From DATELY01 sp035276085 (GTDB lineage: Bacteria; Pseudomonadota; Gammaproteobacteria; Steroidobacterales; Steroidobacteraceae), in contig DATELY010000081.1 of the NCBI GenBank assembly GCA_035276085.1, forward strand, positions 1-25,965: a DNA stretch of 25,965 bases, written 5' to 3'. The stretch's first letter is position 1. Every line of letters begins with the position of its first letter. Of the stretch, positions 16,216 to 22,618 are shown one piece after another. The translations under genes and the position numbers were made by a program. Under the pieces are notes generated by a model. That model was not told the DNA's origin. It made no database searches and saw nothing but the letters and a program-made list of their open reading frames with translations.

Positions 16216-16419
16216 TCAACTCGGACGTCCTTTTTCCTTGGCATCCAACTTGTCGAGTAGCGCCTTGAATTCATCCGGTACGGGCTCGTCCATGACTTCG
16301 CTGAACATGGTGCGCAGCCGGTTACCGAGCCATTCCGGCACCGACTCGGTCGGCGCCGCGGGCGTTTCACTGGCAGGGGTTTCCGGTTGAGGCCACATCT
16401 TCTCTTTGCTGCTGGTCAT
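16216..16419 (-). CDS. nepR: NepR-family anti-sigma factor
   Basis: 67 residues. A Pro/Glu/Thr-rich N-terminal arm (1-28) precedes the two-helix NepR core VPEWLGNRLRTMFSEVMDEP followed by VPDEFKALLDKLDAK. The pattern of a basic first helix, the EPVP turn and F-x2-LL-x-LD is the family signature. NepR sequesters EcfG and is itself captured by the sigma-like domain of phosphorylated PhyR. Order nepR-ecfG with divergent phyR is the classic arrangement. An EcfG-type promoter lies 65 bases upstream, which would make the operon self-activating. No strong ribosome-binding site is visible. Confidence 0.9.
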   Translation of the reverse strand: MTSSKEKMWPQPETPASETPAAPTESVPEWLGNRLRTMFSEVMDEPVPDEFKALLDKLDAKEKGRPS

Positions 16420-16483
16420 GGCGGGCTGGTTTCATCCGCTCCACCGGTGCATAGCCGGCGGGGGTCGTAGAGGCTTGGGGTTG

Positions 16484-16508
16484 AACTCGTCGTTATTGAA
16501 AAAGTTCC
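16484..16508 (-). promoter_or_regulatory. EcfG-type promoter of nepR-ecfG
   Basis: On the minus strand GGAAC (16508-16504) is followed after 17 bases by GTT (16486-16484); the base before GTT is A instead of the consensus C. Spacing equals that of the 17671 site. Such promoters give positive autoregulation of nepR-ecfG in known systems. Confidence 0.65.
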
Positions 16509-16517
16509 AAGGCGGGG

Positions 16518-16616
16518 GGAACCTTTGGGTACCCTCGCACATAGTACTACCGCGCTTTTTCGGGCGCGATCTACTATTAAATCAACAGTAAACGTCCCTA
16601 AACGTCCCTGAAGGAG
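16518..16616 (+). promoter_or_regulatory. phyR leader: GGAAC half-site, 10-bp tandem repeat and ribosome-binding site
   Basis: A GGAAC at 16518-16522 points towards phyR, back to back with the nepR -35 element, but no GTT lies 16-19 bases downstream, so a full EcfG promoter is not supported. An A/T-rich stretch at 16571-16582 (TACTAT then TAAAT) could be a vegetative -10. AAACGTCCCT is repeated in tandem at 16590-16609, immediately before AAGGAG (16611-16616), 7 bases from the ATG. Confidence 0.4.
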
Positions 16617-16623
16617 CCCGATC

Positions 16624-17394
16624 ATGGCCTTGGCTCATGCGATTGCGGAGCATTTGCCCTATATGCGCCGCTATGCGCGCGCGCTCTGCGGTACGCAAAG
16701 CAGCGGCGACGCTTATGTCCGTGCATGCCTGGAGGCGATCGTCGCGGATACCTCCGTGCTGCCCGGTAACATGACCCCACGCGTGGGGCTGTACCGATTG
16801 TTTCATGTGATCTGGAACTCCACGGACATGGAATCGAGGCCCCTGCACGGCGAGCAGGCCAAGTCGGTCGTTGCCGCGAGGCTCGAGAAGCTGACGCCGA
16901 TCTATCGCCAGGCCCTGCTGCTGACGGCGATGGAAGGATTCAATGTCAGCGACACCGCGAAAATCCTCCAGGTGCCCGAAGCCGACGTGCCGCAGATGGT
17001 CTCGCAGGCGGTCAAGGAAATCTCCAGTCAGCCGGCCACGAAGGTCCTCATCATCGAGGACGAGCCGATCATTTCGCTCGACTTGCAGAGCATCGTGCGC
17101 GAAATGGGCCATTCGGTCGCTGCCATCGCGACGACACGGGATGAAGCTGTCCGCGCGGCTCGTCGAACCGAGCCTGGGCTCGTACTGGCGGACATCAAGC
17201 TGGCGGATGGCAGCTCCGGTATCGATGCAGTGAAACAGATTCTGAGTGAAGTGACCGTGCCGACGGTCTTCATCACGGCCTATCCGGAGCGCTTGCTGAC
17301 CGGGGAACGGCCTGAACCGACGTTCCTGGTAACCAAACCGTTCGTTCCTGAAACCGTGCGTGTTGCGGTGAGCCAGGCCCTTTTGTTCGCTTGA
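16624..17394 (+). CDS. phyR: PhyR: sigma-like anti-anti-sigma domain fused to receiver
   Basis: 256 residues. Residues 1-135 resemble ECF sigma regions 2 and 4 (LPYMRRYARALCG, then LTPIYRQALLLTAMEGFNVS). Residues 138-256 are a receiver with acidic pair E145/D146, phosphorylated Asp190 (GLVLADIKLADG), Thr218 and Lys238. The block VFITAYPERLLTGERPEPTF, then LVTKPF, matches the FATGUY-type receivers of PhyR. Phosphorylation by the HisKA_2 kinase exposes the sigma-like domain, which binds NepR and frees EcfG. AAGGAG lies seven bases before ATG. It is transcribed divergently from nepR-ecfG. All catalytic positions are intact. Confidence 0.93.
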   Translation: MALAHAIAEHLPYMRRYARALCGTQSSGDAYVRACLEAIVADTSVLPGNMTPRVGLYRLFHVIWNSTDMESRPLHGEQAKSVVAARLEKLTPIYRQALLLTAMEGFNVSDTAKILQVPEADVPQMVSQAVKEISSQPATKVLIIEDEPIISLDLQSIVREMGHSVAAIATTRDEAVRAARRTEPGLVLADIKLADGSSGIDAVKQILSEVTVPTVFITAYPERLLTGERPEPTFLVTKPFVPETVRVAVSQALLFA

Positions 17395-17411
17395 GCCCGG
17401 CAGCAGCGGCA

Positions 17412-17444
17412 GGCACTGGTCCCTCCGACCAGTGCCTGATTTCT
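17412..17444 (+). terminator. Probable phyR terminator
   Basis: A perfect 10-bp stem (GGCACTGGTC at 17412-17421, GACCAGTGCC at 17427-17436) with loop CCTCC is followed by a modest T-rich tract (TGATTTCT). It starts 18 bases after the phyR stop and lies between convergent genes, so it may also stop transcription from the DUF1328 gene, although no T run exists on that side. Confidence 0.7.
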
Positions 17445-17621
17445 CTATGTAGGTGGTACGCGACCGCGAATTGCGCCAGCGACCAACGCCACCACTGTCA
17501 ACACCAGGAACAAGAAGAACAGGATCTTCGCGATACCGGCCATCGCCCCGGCAATTGAGCTGAACCCCAGCACGGCTGCGATGATGGCCACCACGAAGAA
17601 GGTCAAAGCCCAAGACAGCAT
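17445..17621 (-). CDS. DUF1328 small membrane protein (YtjA-like)
   Basis: 58 residues: MLSWALTFFVVAIIAAVLGF, then SSIAGAMAGIAKILFFLFLV and a short C-terminal LTVVALVAGAIRGRVPPT. Two membrane helices and the A-x-LGF-x-GIAG/AKILFF-like pattern identify the DUF1328/YtjA family, whose biochemical role is unknown but which is often stress-induced. GAGGTG precedes the ATG. A perfect EcfG-type promoter on the minus strand ends about 50 bases upstream, so it is a predicted member of the stress regulon. The length is normal for the family. Confidence 0.88.
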   Translation of the reverse strand: MLSWALTFFVVAIIAAVLGFSSIAGAMAGIAKILFFLFLVLTVVALVAGAIRGRVPPT

Positions 17622-17670
17622 GATGGATCACCTCACTTCGAGCCGCGCATAAGGGGGCGGCGTCGAGCGA

Positions 17671-17697
17671 GGAACGCTTGCCTGTTGAACCGGTTCC
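17671..17697. promoter_or_regulatory. Symmetric, back-to-back EcfG-type promoter
   Basis: The site is GGAAC (17671-17675), 17 bases, GTTCC (17693-17697). Because GTTCC is the reverse complement of GGAAC, each strand reads GGAAC-N17-GTT. The minus strand reads GGAAC-N16-CGTT (perfect consensus, towards the DUF1328 gene) and the plus strand GGAAC-N16-GGTT (towards the small lipoprotein). One 27-bp element may thus drive both genes in opposite directions. Confidence 0.7.
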
Positions 17698-17809
17698 AAC
17701 GAGCTTCAGTGACTTCCCGGCACCGCGTCGGTGCGAGCTCGCACGTAGTGGAACAACAGCCCATGAGCCGAGGTTTTCTCTACGTGTTGCTCACAGGCCG
17801 GGAGGAAGC

Positions 17810-18037
17810 ATGAACAGAACTCGATACAAGCATCTCGCCGCGCTGGCGTTCATCGCGTTGAGTGTCGCTGCGTGCGAGAAACAAGGACCACTGGAACGTG
17901 CGGGTGAAGAGGTCGATGAGGCTGTCGATACCGCCAAGCATGGTGGCGAGGAATCGAACGCCACCAAAGCCGACGATGCCGTGGACGATCTGCGTGAAGG
18001 AGCGAAGGACGCCGCAGACGAAGTCAAGAAGGACTGA
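17810..18037 (+). CDS. Small acidic lipoprotein, probable stress-regulon member
   Basis: 75 residues from ATG 17810, which is preceded by GGAGGA; upstream in-frame codons from 17678 overlap the promoter and are rejected. Signal peptide MNRTRYKHLAALAFIALSVA ends at lipobox AAC (Cys22). The mature part is 53 residues, highly charged and predicted helical (GPLERAGEEVDEAVDTAKHG through DDAVDDLREGAKDAADEVKK), with heptad-like spacing that suggests an amphipathic or coiled-coil helix. Small helical lipoproteins of this type are common stress products in proteobacteria. The plus-strand reading of the 17671 promoter lies about 115 bases upstream. Confidence 0.8.
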   Translation: MNRTRYKHLAALAFIALSVAACEKQGPLERAGEEVDEAVDTAKHGGEESNATKADDAVDDLREGAKDAADEVKKD

Positions 18038-18039
18038 CG

Positions 18040-18056
18040 GCGCTGTTTATCAGCGC
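18040..18056. terminator. Short hairpin between convergent genes
   Basis: GCGCTG/CAGCGC stem with a five-base loop at the junction of the small lipoprotein and the 162-residue gene, overlapping the latter's stop codon. No T tract follows on either strand, so termination is only a possibility. Confidence 0.3.
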
Positions 18057-18538
18057 GTGATCGATCCCGCGTCGTGGACGGTGCTCGACCGTCCCGCGCG
18101 CGCCCAGTACTCCGTTCGCAACGCGATCGGAATGCCTTCTGGATTCATATCCACACGCTCGGCGATCAACTGCGATCCTTGTGTGGACGCGCGCATCACC
18201 CGGCGGATGCGCTCGTTCCCGGGCGCTGACTGATGTTCGATCTCCCAGATCAAGGCATCGGCTTCGAGCAACGCCTGCGCGGAGTATTTGTCATCGCCGG
18301 CAGCGAATTCGGCCGCTTCACCGTTGAGCTCTGCCGTGATGCTCAATGCCGACGCCTGATCGCTGCCTTTCAATTCGATTTGTAGCGTATGCGCATCGAT
18401 GCGCAGGCGCTGAATCGTGTCCGTCGCGCCATCGACCAAACCGCTGACGCGATCGAGCAACCACTCGCCGCTGAAGGCGCGTGCATCATCGAAAAGTGGT
18501 TGAGCCGAAGCAGGCAGTTCGTTACGTGCGGCAACCAT
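18050..18538 (-). CDS. Unrecognised 162-residue protein
   Basis: The product has no signal peptide or membrane helix. Residues 20-150 alternate short hydrophobic strands and charged turns (FSGEWLLDRVSGLVDG, HTLQIELKG, SALSITAELNGEAAEF, DALIWEIEHQ, GSQLIAERVDMNPEGIPIAL). The pattern suggests a small beta-barrel, such as a lipocalin/FABP-like fold with the GxW feature near the start. This is only a visual impression. It converges on the small stress lipoprotein and is separated by 242 bases from the hydrolase gene upstream. The coding call rests on its clean protein-like composition. No EcfG-type promoter was found upstream. Confidence 0.65.
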   Translation of the reverse strand: MVAARNELPASAQPLFDDARAFSGEWLLDRVSGLVDGATDTIQRLRIDAHTLQIELKGSDQASALSITAELNGEAAEFAAGDDKYSAQALLEADALIWEIEHQSAPGNERIRRVMRASTQGSQLIAERVDMNPEGIPIALRTEYWARAGRSSTVHDAGSITR

Positions 18539-18717
18539 GATTGTTCATCGTTACGGGGTTCACCACGACAGTGTGCCGTGCCCGTATGTCAGATCGATGG
18601 CAACCTGGGCGCAGCACTGCGGCAGTTAAGACCTCTGCTGAGGTGGAAGTTCCTCACGCGAGAAATATTGCGCTACAAGCAAACGCATGAGTGCAAGCAG
18701 TGATCCGCGTGCGTTGC

Positions 18718-18784
18718 CTAGCAGCCTGTCGGACCCAGCTGCCGCCGCCGCAGTAGATCAATCCTAAGTCCGACAGGCTGCTAG
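18718..18784. repeat. Perfect 17-bp inverted repeat with 33-base loop
   Basis: CTAGCAGCCTGTCGGAC (18718-18734) and its exact complement (18768-18784) flank a GC-rich 33-base centre. The right arm includes the TAG stop codon of the alpha/beta hydrolase gene. The transcript of that gene would end in a very stable stem-loop. There is no T tract on the minus strand after the stem. The perfection of the arms resembles dispersed palindromic or miniature mobile elements. The rest of the gap 18539-18717 shows no gene or promoter I can support. Confidence 0.75.
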
Positions 18785-19656
18785 CGTGCGAGGAATTGCT
18801 CGATATGCTGAGCTACTTTGTCGGGTTGTTCGTGGTGCAGCATGTGGCCGGCGCCCGCAATGGTTTCCACGTGCACATCGCGCAGTGTGGCTACAAACTC
18901 GGCGAACTCCTGCGCAGCGCTCATGCGCGCGACCTCCGATCGATCGCCCCGGATGAGCAAGACAGGCGCACTGATATTGCGCCAGCAACTCTCGGCCTCC
19001 TCGCGTCGATACAAGATCGCATTCACCCACTTGTGACGCGGATCGGCGCGCGGTACGACGCGTCCGGAAGAAGTCTCTCGAGCCCAGGCGCGCGCGATGA
19101 ATGCGATGCGCTCGGGAGGAATCAGCGGATTACGTTTGCGCAGCAGCTCTTCAAACCGCGCAAAGGACTCGTGCTCTGCGTACGTCTGCGGACCCGCACG
19201 CACTTCATCGAGCCACTCGCGATAGCGGCGCGGTGCTTGCTTCGGATCTGAGCGGGGCAGGCCAAAGCCTTCCAGATTGACCACGCGACGCACGCGCTCG
19301 GGTCGAATCCCGGCATACAGCATCGCGACGTTGCCCCCCATGCTGTGACCCACGAGATCGACCGGCTCGTCGGGCGAGATCTGTTCCAGCAGCGCTTCGA
19401 GATCCGCGAGGTAGTTCGGAAACCAGTAACCCTCCTGCGGCCACTCGCTACGACCGAAGCCACGCATGTCGAGCGCCAGACAGTTGCGGTCCGGGCGCAG
19501 ATAGTCGACGAGGAATTGATACGTGGCACCGCTATCGCCCCAACCGTGCAAAAGGATCAGCGGCGGCTCGGCGCCCTGCCATCGGTACAGATGAAACCGC
19601 AGTCCGCGCAGAACGATGCTGTGTGTGGAGCAGGCGCGTGAGAGTTGATGAACCAT
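18781..19656 (-). CDS. Alpha/beta hydrolase
   Basis: 291 residues. Family features in order: oxyanion-hole motif LLHGWGDSG (about 35-43), DMRGFGRS (63-70), nucleophile elbow GHSMGG with Ser105, probable acid Asp238 (LLIRGDRSEV) and His271 (GAGHMLHHEQP). All triad positions are thus present. The cap region at about 130-210 is charged and helical. The substrate cannot be told from sequence; similar proteins are esterases, lactonases or epoxide hydrolases. No secretion signal is seen, so it is cytoplasmic. It follows the 50-residue basic protein gene on the same strand with a hairpin in between, so expression may be independent. Confidence 0.9.
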   Translation of the reverse strand: MVHQLSRACSTHSIVLRGLRFHLYRWQGAEPPLILLHGWGDSGATYQFLVDYLRPDRNCLALDMRGFGRSEWPQEGYWFPNYLADLEALLEQISPDEPVDLVGHSMGGNVAMLYAGIRPERVRRVVNLEGFGLPRSDPKQAPRRYREWLDEVRAGPQTYAEHESFARFEELLRKRNPLIPPERIAFIARAWARETSSGRVVPRADPRHKWVNAILYRREEAESCWRNISAPVLLIRGDRSEVARMSAAQEFAEFVATLRDVHVETIAGAGHMLHHEQPDKVAQHIEQFLAR

Positions 19657-19663
19657 GCCTCAG

Positions 19664-19693
19664 TGCAACGCTGAGCGTGTGCCCAGCGTTGCA
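19664..19693 (-). terminator. 10-bp perfect hairpin between the basic protein gene and the hydrolase gene
   Basis: TGCAACGCTG (19664-19673) pairs with CAGCGTTGCA (19684-19693) around a ten-base loop, between the stop of the small basic protein gene (19700) and the hydrolase start (19656). No T run follows on the minus strand, so it may be a processing or attenuation structure rather than a classic terminator. Confidence 0.4.
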
Positions 19694-19699
19694 GCTTGG

Positions 19700-19852
19700 T
19701 TACTGCGGAATCCGCAGCACGTTGGTGCCCGCGCGGCGACGGGTCTTCGCAGTCTTCTTCTTGGCGGCGCGCTTCTTCTTCGACGTTTTCTTTGCCGTCT
19801 TGCCGCGCTTGCCCGTCTTGCTCTTTCTGCTCGTCTTGCGTTTCGTGGCCAT
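19700..19852 (-). CDS. 50-residue Lys/Arg-rich histone-like protein
   Basis: MATKRKTSRKSKTGKRGKTA begins a 50-residue product in which nearly half the residues are Lys or Arg, spaced by Thr, Ser, Ala and Gly. It ends in a short hydrophobic tail (GTNVLRIPQ). AAGGAG lies seven bases before the ATG, and a TAATAA -10-like element lies about 30 bases upstream on the minus strand. The composition resembles histone H1 tails and bacterial nucleoid or RNA-binding basic peptides, implying nonspecific binding to DNA or RNA. The gene is too short for most ORF tables and is easily missed. It is divergent from the TPR kinase gene, with 54 bases between the starts. Confidence 0.78.
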   Translation of the reverse strand: MATKRKTSRKSKTGKRGKTAKKTSKKKRAAKKKTAKTRRRAGTNVLRIPQ

Positions 19853-19906
19853 GTGTTTCTCCTTCGGGTTAGTCCGCAACGATTATTACACGCCTGCCTG
19901 ACGCTG

Positions 19907-22558
19907 ATGCATCATTGGCGCCTCGTCTTAGGGACTGCATCCGGCACGCGGCCAGTGAGCCACACACCCACCATCGAGGACATCGTTCGACGTGCTCGCT
20001 CCATGAGCATTGAAGAACGCAGCGCTTTCATCCGCGCTGCCTGTGGGAGCGACGAAACGCTGATCTCGCAAGTCATGCTTGCGCTCGACGAAGAGGCGGC
20101 AGAGCCAGCGCCTGCGCAGTACTCGACACCGCAGAGCTGGGAGAACGAGCGCCTCGGGCCGTACCGCATCCTGCGGCTGCTCGGCTCCGGCGGCATGGGC
20201 GAGGTGTATCTCGCAGAGCGCGCCGACGAGGAGTACCAGCAGCGCGTGGCGATCAAGGTCGTGCGCAACACGGCGTTCTCCTCGCAGATTCAAGCGCGCC
20301 TGCGTATGGAACGGCAGATCCTCGCCTCGCTCCAGCACCCGAACATCGCCCGCCTGCTGGATGGCGGTCGCGCACCCGATGGGCGTCCCTATCTGGTGAT
20401 GGAATACATCGAAGGCGAGGCCATCGATGCGTATTGCGATCGGCACCGGCTCGACGTGGATGCGCGGATCGAGATCATCCGCACCGTGTGTTCCGCCGTG
20501 CACTACGCCCACCAGAACCTGGTCGTTCATCGCGATCTCAAGCCGAACAACATTCTCATCATGGCCGACGGCACGCCGAAGCTGCTCGATTTCGGTATCG
20601 CCAAGCTGCTCGAAACGCGCCACTCGCCGCAGACCCTCGCGGTCACGCACATGGACTACCGCATGATGACGCCTGCTCATGCGAGTCCGGAGCAGGTGCG
20701 CGGCGAGGTCATCACGACGGCGAGTGACATTTATGTGCTCGGCGTGCTCGTGTACGAGCTGCTGTGCGGCAGGAAACCCTACGATCTCGTGGGCACGCGG
20801 CTATCGGAGCTCGAGCGCATCGTCTGCGAGCAGGACCCGGTGCCTCCCAGCGCACGGTTGGCGCGCACCGCCTCGGAGTCGCCGCACTACGCGGATGAGA
20901 TCGCCGCGTGCCGCGCCGCGACCGTGCCTAGATTGATCAAGAAACTGCGCGGCGATCTCGACAACATCACGTTGATGGCCATGCGTCGAGAGGCCACGCG
21001 GCGCTACGGCTCGGCTCAGGAGCTCGCCAACGATCTCGCACACCATCGCAACGGCATGCCGGTACTCGCTGCGCCGGATCGGTGGAGTTACCGCACGCTC
21101 AAATTCGTACGCCGCAACGCGCTCGGAGTGAGCTTTGCAGCCACGGCCGTGATCTTGCTGATGCTGTTCGCGATCATCACGTCCATTCAAGCAAATCATG
21201 TCAGGCGTGAGCGCGATGTAGCGGCAGCGGAACGCCTGCGTGCAGAGCAGGTGTCCTCGTTCCTTGTGGAACTGTTCGAGCTGAGCGACCCGAGCCATAG
21301 CCGCGGTAATGAGGTCACCGCGCGTGAGCTGCTCGACGTCGGTGCGCATCGGATCAGCAGCGGCCTGGATGGCGAGCCGCGCACGCGTGCGCTGCTACTT
21401 GGCACCATTGGCCGCGTGTATTCGAGCCTTGGCCTGTATGCCGAGTCGGTACAGATGCTCGAGGAAACGGTGGCCGCGCGCACCAGGTTGTATGGCCCTC
21501 AACACCTGGAGGTGGCCGATGCGCGCTCTCAGCTTGGCGAGGCCCTGTTGCACCAGGACAAGTTCGATCGGGCGCAGAAGGAGCTGCAGGCGGCACTCGA
21601 GCTGCAAACGAAGCTCGCGGGAGCCACCGCCATCGATGTTGCACCCACCCTGGGACGGCTCGCGCATCTCGCGGAGCTGCGCGGCCTGTTCGACGCCGCG
21701 CAGAAGCTCTACGAAGAAAGCATGCGCATCTATCGCCTGCACGGACGCGAGCGCGATCCCGAAGCGACGTCCCTGTTGAGCGATATGGCGGGGCTGTATG
21801 TCTATCGCGGCGACTACGCTCAAGGCGAACGTCTGTATCGCTCAGCGCTCAATACCGCGCGCGAGAAACTCGGCAGCGACCATCCACAAGTCGCCGCCCA
21901 GTCCGTCAATCTTGCGGCGACGCTGCAGGCCCAGGGCAAGCTGGAAGAGGCCGGACCGCTGTTCGTGGACGCCTTGCACATTTTCGACAAAGTGCTGGGC
22001 CCGACGCATCCCAGCAGTCTGGATGCGCGCGCGAATTATGGCCGCTACCTGCAGCAGCGCGGCGATTACGCGGCAGCCGGAAACGTCTTTGCCGAAGTGC
22101 TCGCAGCCGATCAGCGTATTCGCGGCGCGCAACATGCGTTCGTCGGCCACGACCATGTGAACCTGGGGCTTGCGCTCCTCGATCAGAACAAGCCCGCAGC
22201 TGCACGGGAGCACTTTCAAGCCGCGCTGGACATCTACCAGGCCGCATTGCCGAGCGATCATCCCTTCGTCGCCTCCGCGCTGAGCGGATTGGGACAGAGC
22301 TTGAGCATGGAGGGGCAATTCGCAGCGGCCGAGAAGCACTTGCGACGCGCGACCGAGATCGCGAGTCGCTCGCTGCCCGCCAACAGTCCGCAGCTTGCGA
22401 CCGCGCGCAGCGAACTCGGCATTGCATTGCTGGGACAGCATCGAGTCGCAGATGCCACGCCGCTATTGCAGCAGAGTTACTCCATTCTGGCGCAGCGGCC
22501 GAACATCAGTCAGCGGATCTTGAACAGAGCGAAAGAGGCGCGCAGCACTTTGCAGTGA
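19907..22558 (+). CDS. Ser/Thr protein kinase with transmembrane helix and C-terminal TPR array
   Basis: 883 residues from ATG 19907. The open frame extends to 19655, but that part is antisense to the basic protein gene and is rejected; GTG 19955 is an alternative start. Residues 20-60 form the short helical leader common to this family. The kinase domain (about 84-380) has GSGGMGEV (93-100), Lys117 (VAIKVV), HRDLKPNN (208-215) and DFG (228-230), all intact. A membrane helix lies at about 404-427. Residues 440-870 are TPR repeats of the 42-residue, paired type (YAESVQMLEETVAARTRLYG, YAQGERLYRSALNTAREKLG). Such kinases in Xanthomonadales-type genomes are often paired with an ECF sigma factor; none is adjacent here. 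Substrates are unknown. Confidence 0.9.
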   Translation: MHHWRLVLGTASGTRPVSHTPTIEDIVRRARSMSIEERSAFIRAACGSDETLISQVMLALDEEAAEPAPAQYSTPQSWENERLGPYRILRLLGSGGMGEVYLAERADEEYQQRVAIKVVRNTAFSSQIQARLRMERQILASLQHPNIARLLDGGRAPDGRPYLVMEYIEGEAIDAYCDRHRLDVDARIEIIRTVCSAVHYAHQNLVVHRDLKPNNILIMADGTPKLLDFGIAKLLETRHSPQTLAVTHMDYRMMTPAHASPEQVRGEVITTASDIYVLGVLVYELLCGRKPYDLVGTRLSELERIVCEQDPVPPSARLARTASESPHYADEIAACRAATVPRLIKKLRGDLDNITLMAMRREATRRYGSAQELANDLAHHRNGMPVLAAPDRWSYRTLKFVRRNALGVSFAATAVILLMLFAIITSIQANHVRRERDVAAAERLRAEQVSSFLVELFELSDPSHSRGNEVTARELLDVGAHRISSGLDGEPRTRALLLGTIGRVYSSLGLYAESVQMLEETVAARTRLYGPQHLEVADARSQLGEALLHQDKFDRAQKELQAALELQTKLAGATAIDVAPTLGRLAHLAELRGLFDAAQKLYEESMRIYRLHGRERDPEATSLLSDMAGLYVYRGDYAQGERLYRSALNTAREKLGSDHPQVAAQSVNLAATLQAQGKLEEAGPLFVDALHIFDKVLGPTHPSSLDARANYGRYLQQRGDYAAAGNVFAEVLAADQRIRGAQHAFVGHDHVNLGLALLDQNKPAAAREHFQAALDIYQAALPSDHPFVASALSGLGQSLSMEGQFAAAEKHLRRATEIASRSLPANSPQLATARSELGIALLGQHRVADATPLLQQSYSILAQRPNISQRILNRAKEARSTLQ

Positions 22559-22585
22559 GCCCCCAACGTTAGTGGCCTGAAACAA

Positions 22586-22611
22586 CCCTCCCCCGCGATC
22601 GCAAGGGAGGG
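22586..22611. terminator. Hairpin between convergent kinase and ilvA genes
   Basis: CCCTCCC (22586-22592) pairs with GGGAGGG (22605-22611); the loop contains the palindrome GCGATCGC. It sits between the stops of convergent genes. A weak T-rich stretch (TTGTTTC) follows on the minus strand, and nothing similar on the plus strand. Confidence 0.5.
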
Positions 22612-22618
22612 AATGGAT

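Noticed and set aside
18539..18717. Possible EcfG promoter (GGAAC on the minus strand near 18655)
   Set aside because: No GTT is found at 16-18 bases from the GGAAC; the best near match is GTC.
19655..19906. Upstream extension of the TPR kinase
   Set aside because: It is antisense to the basic protein gene and encodes Leu/Arg-rich sequence unlike the family leader.
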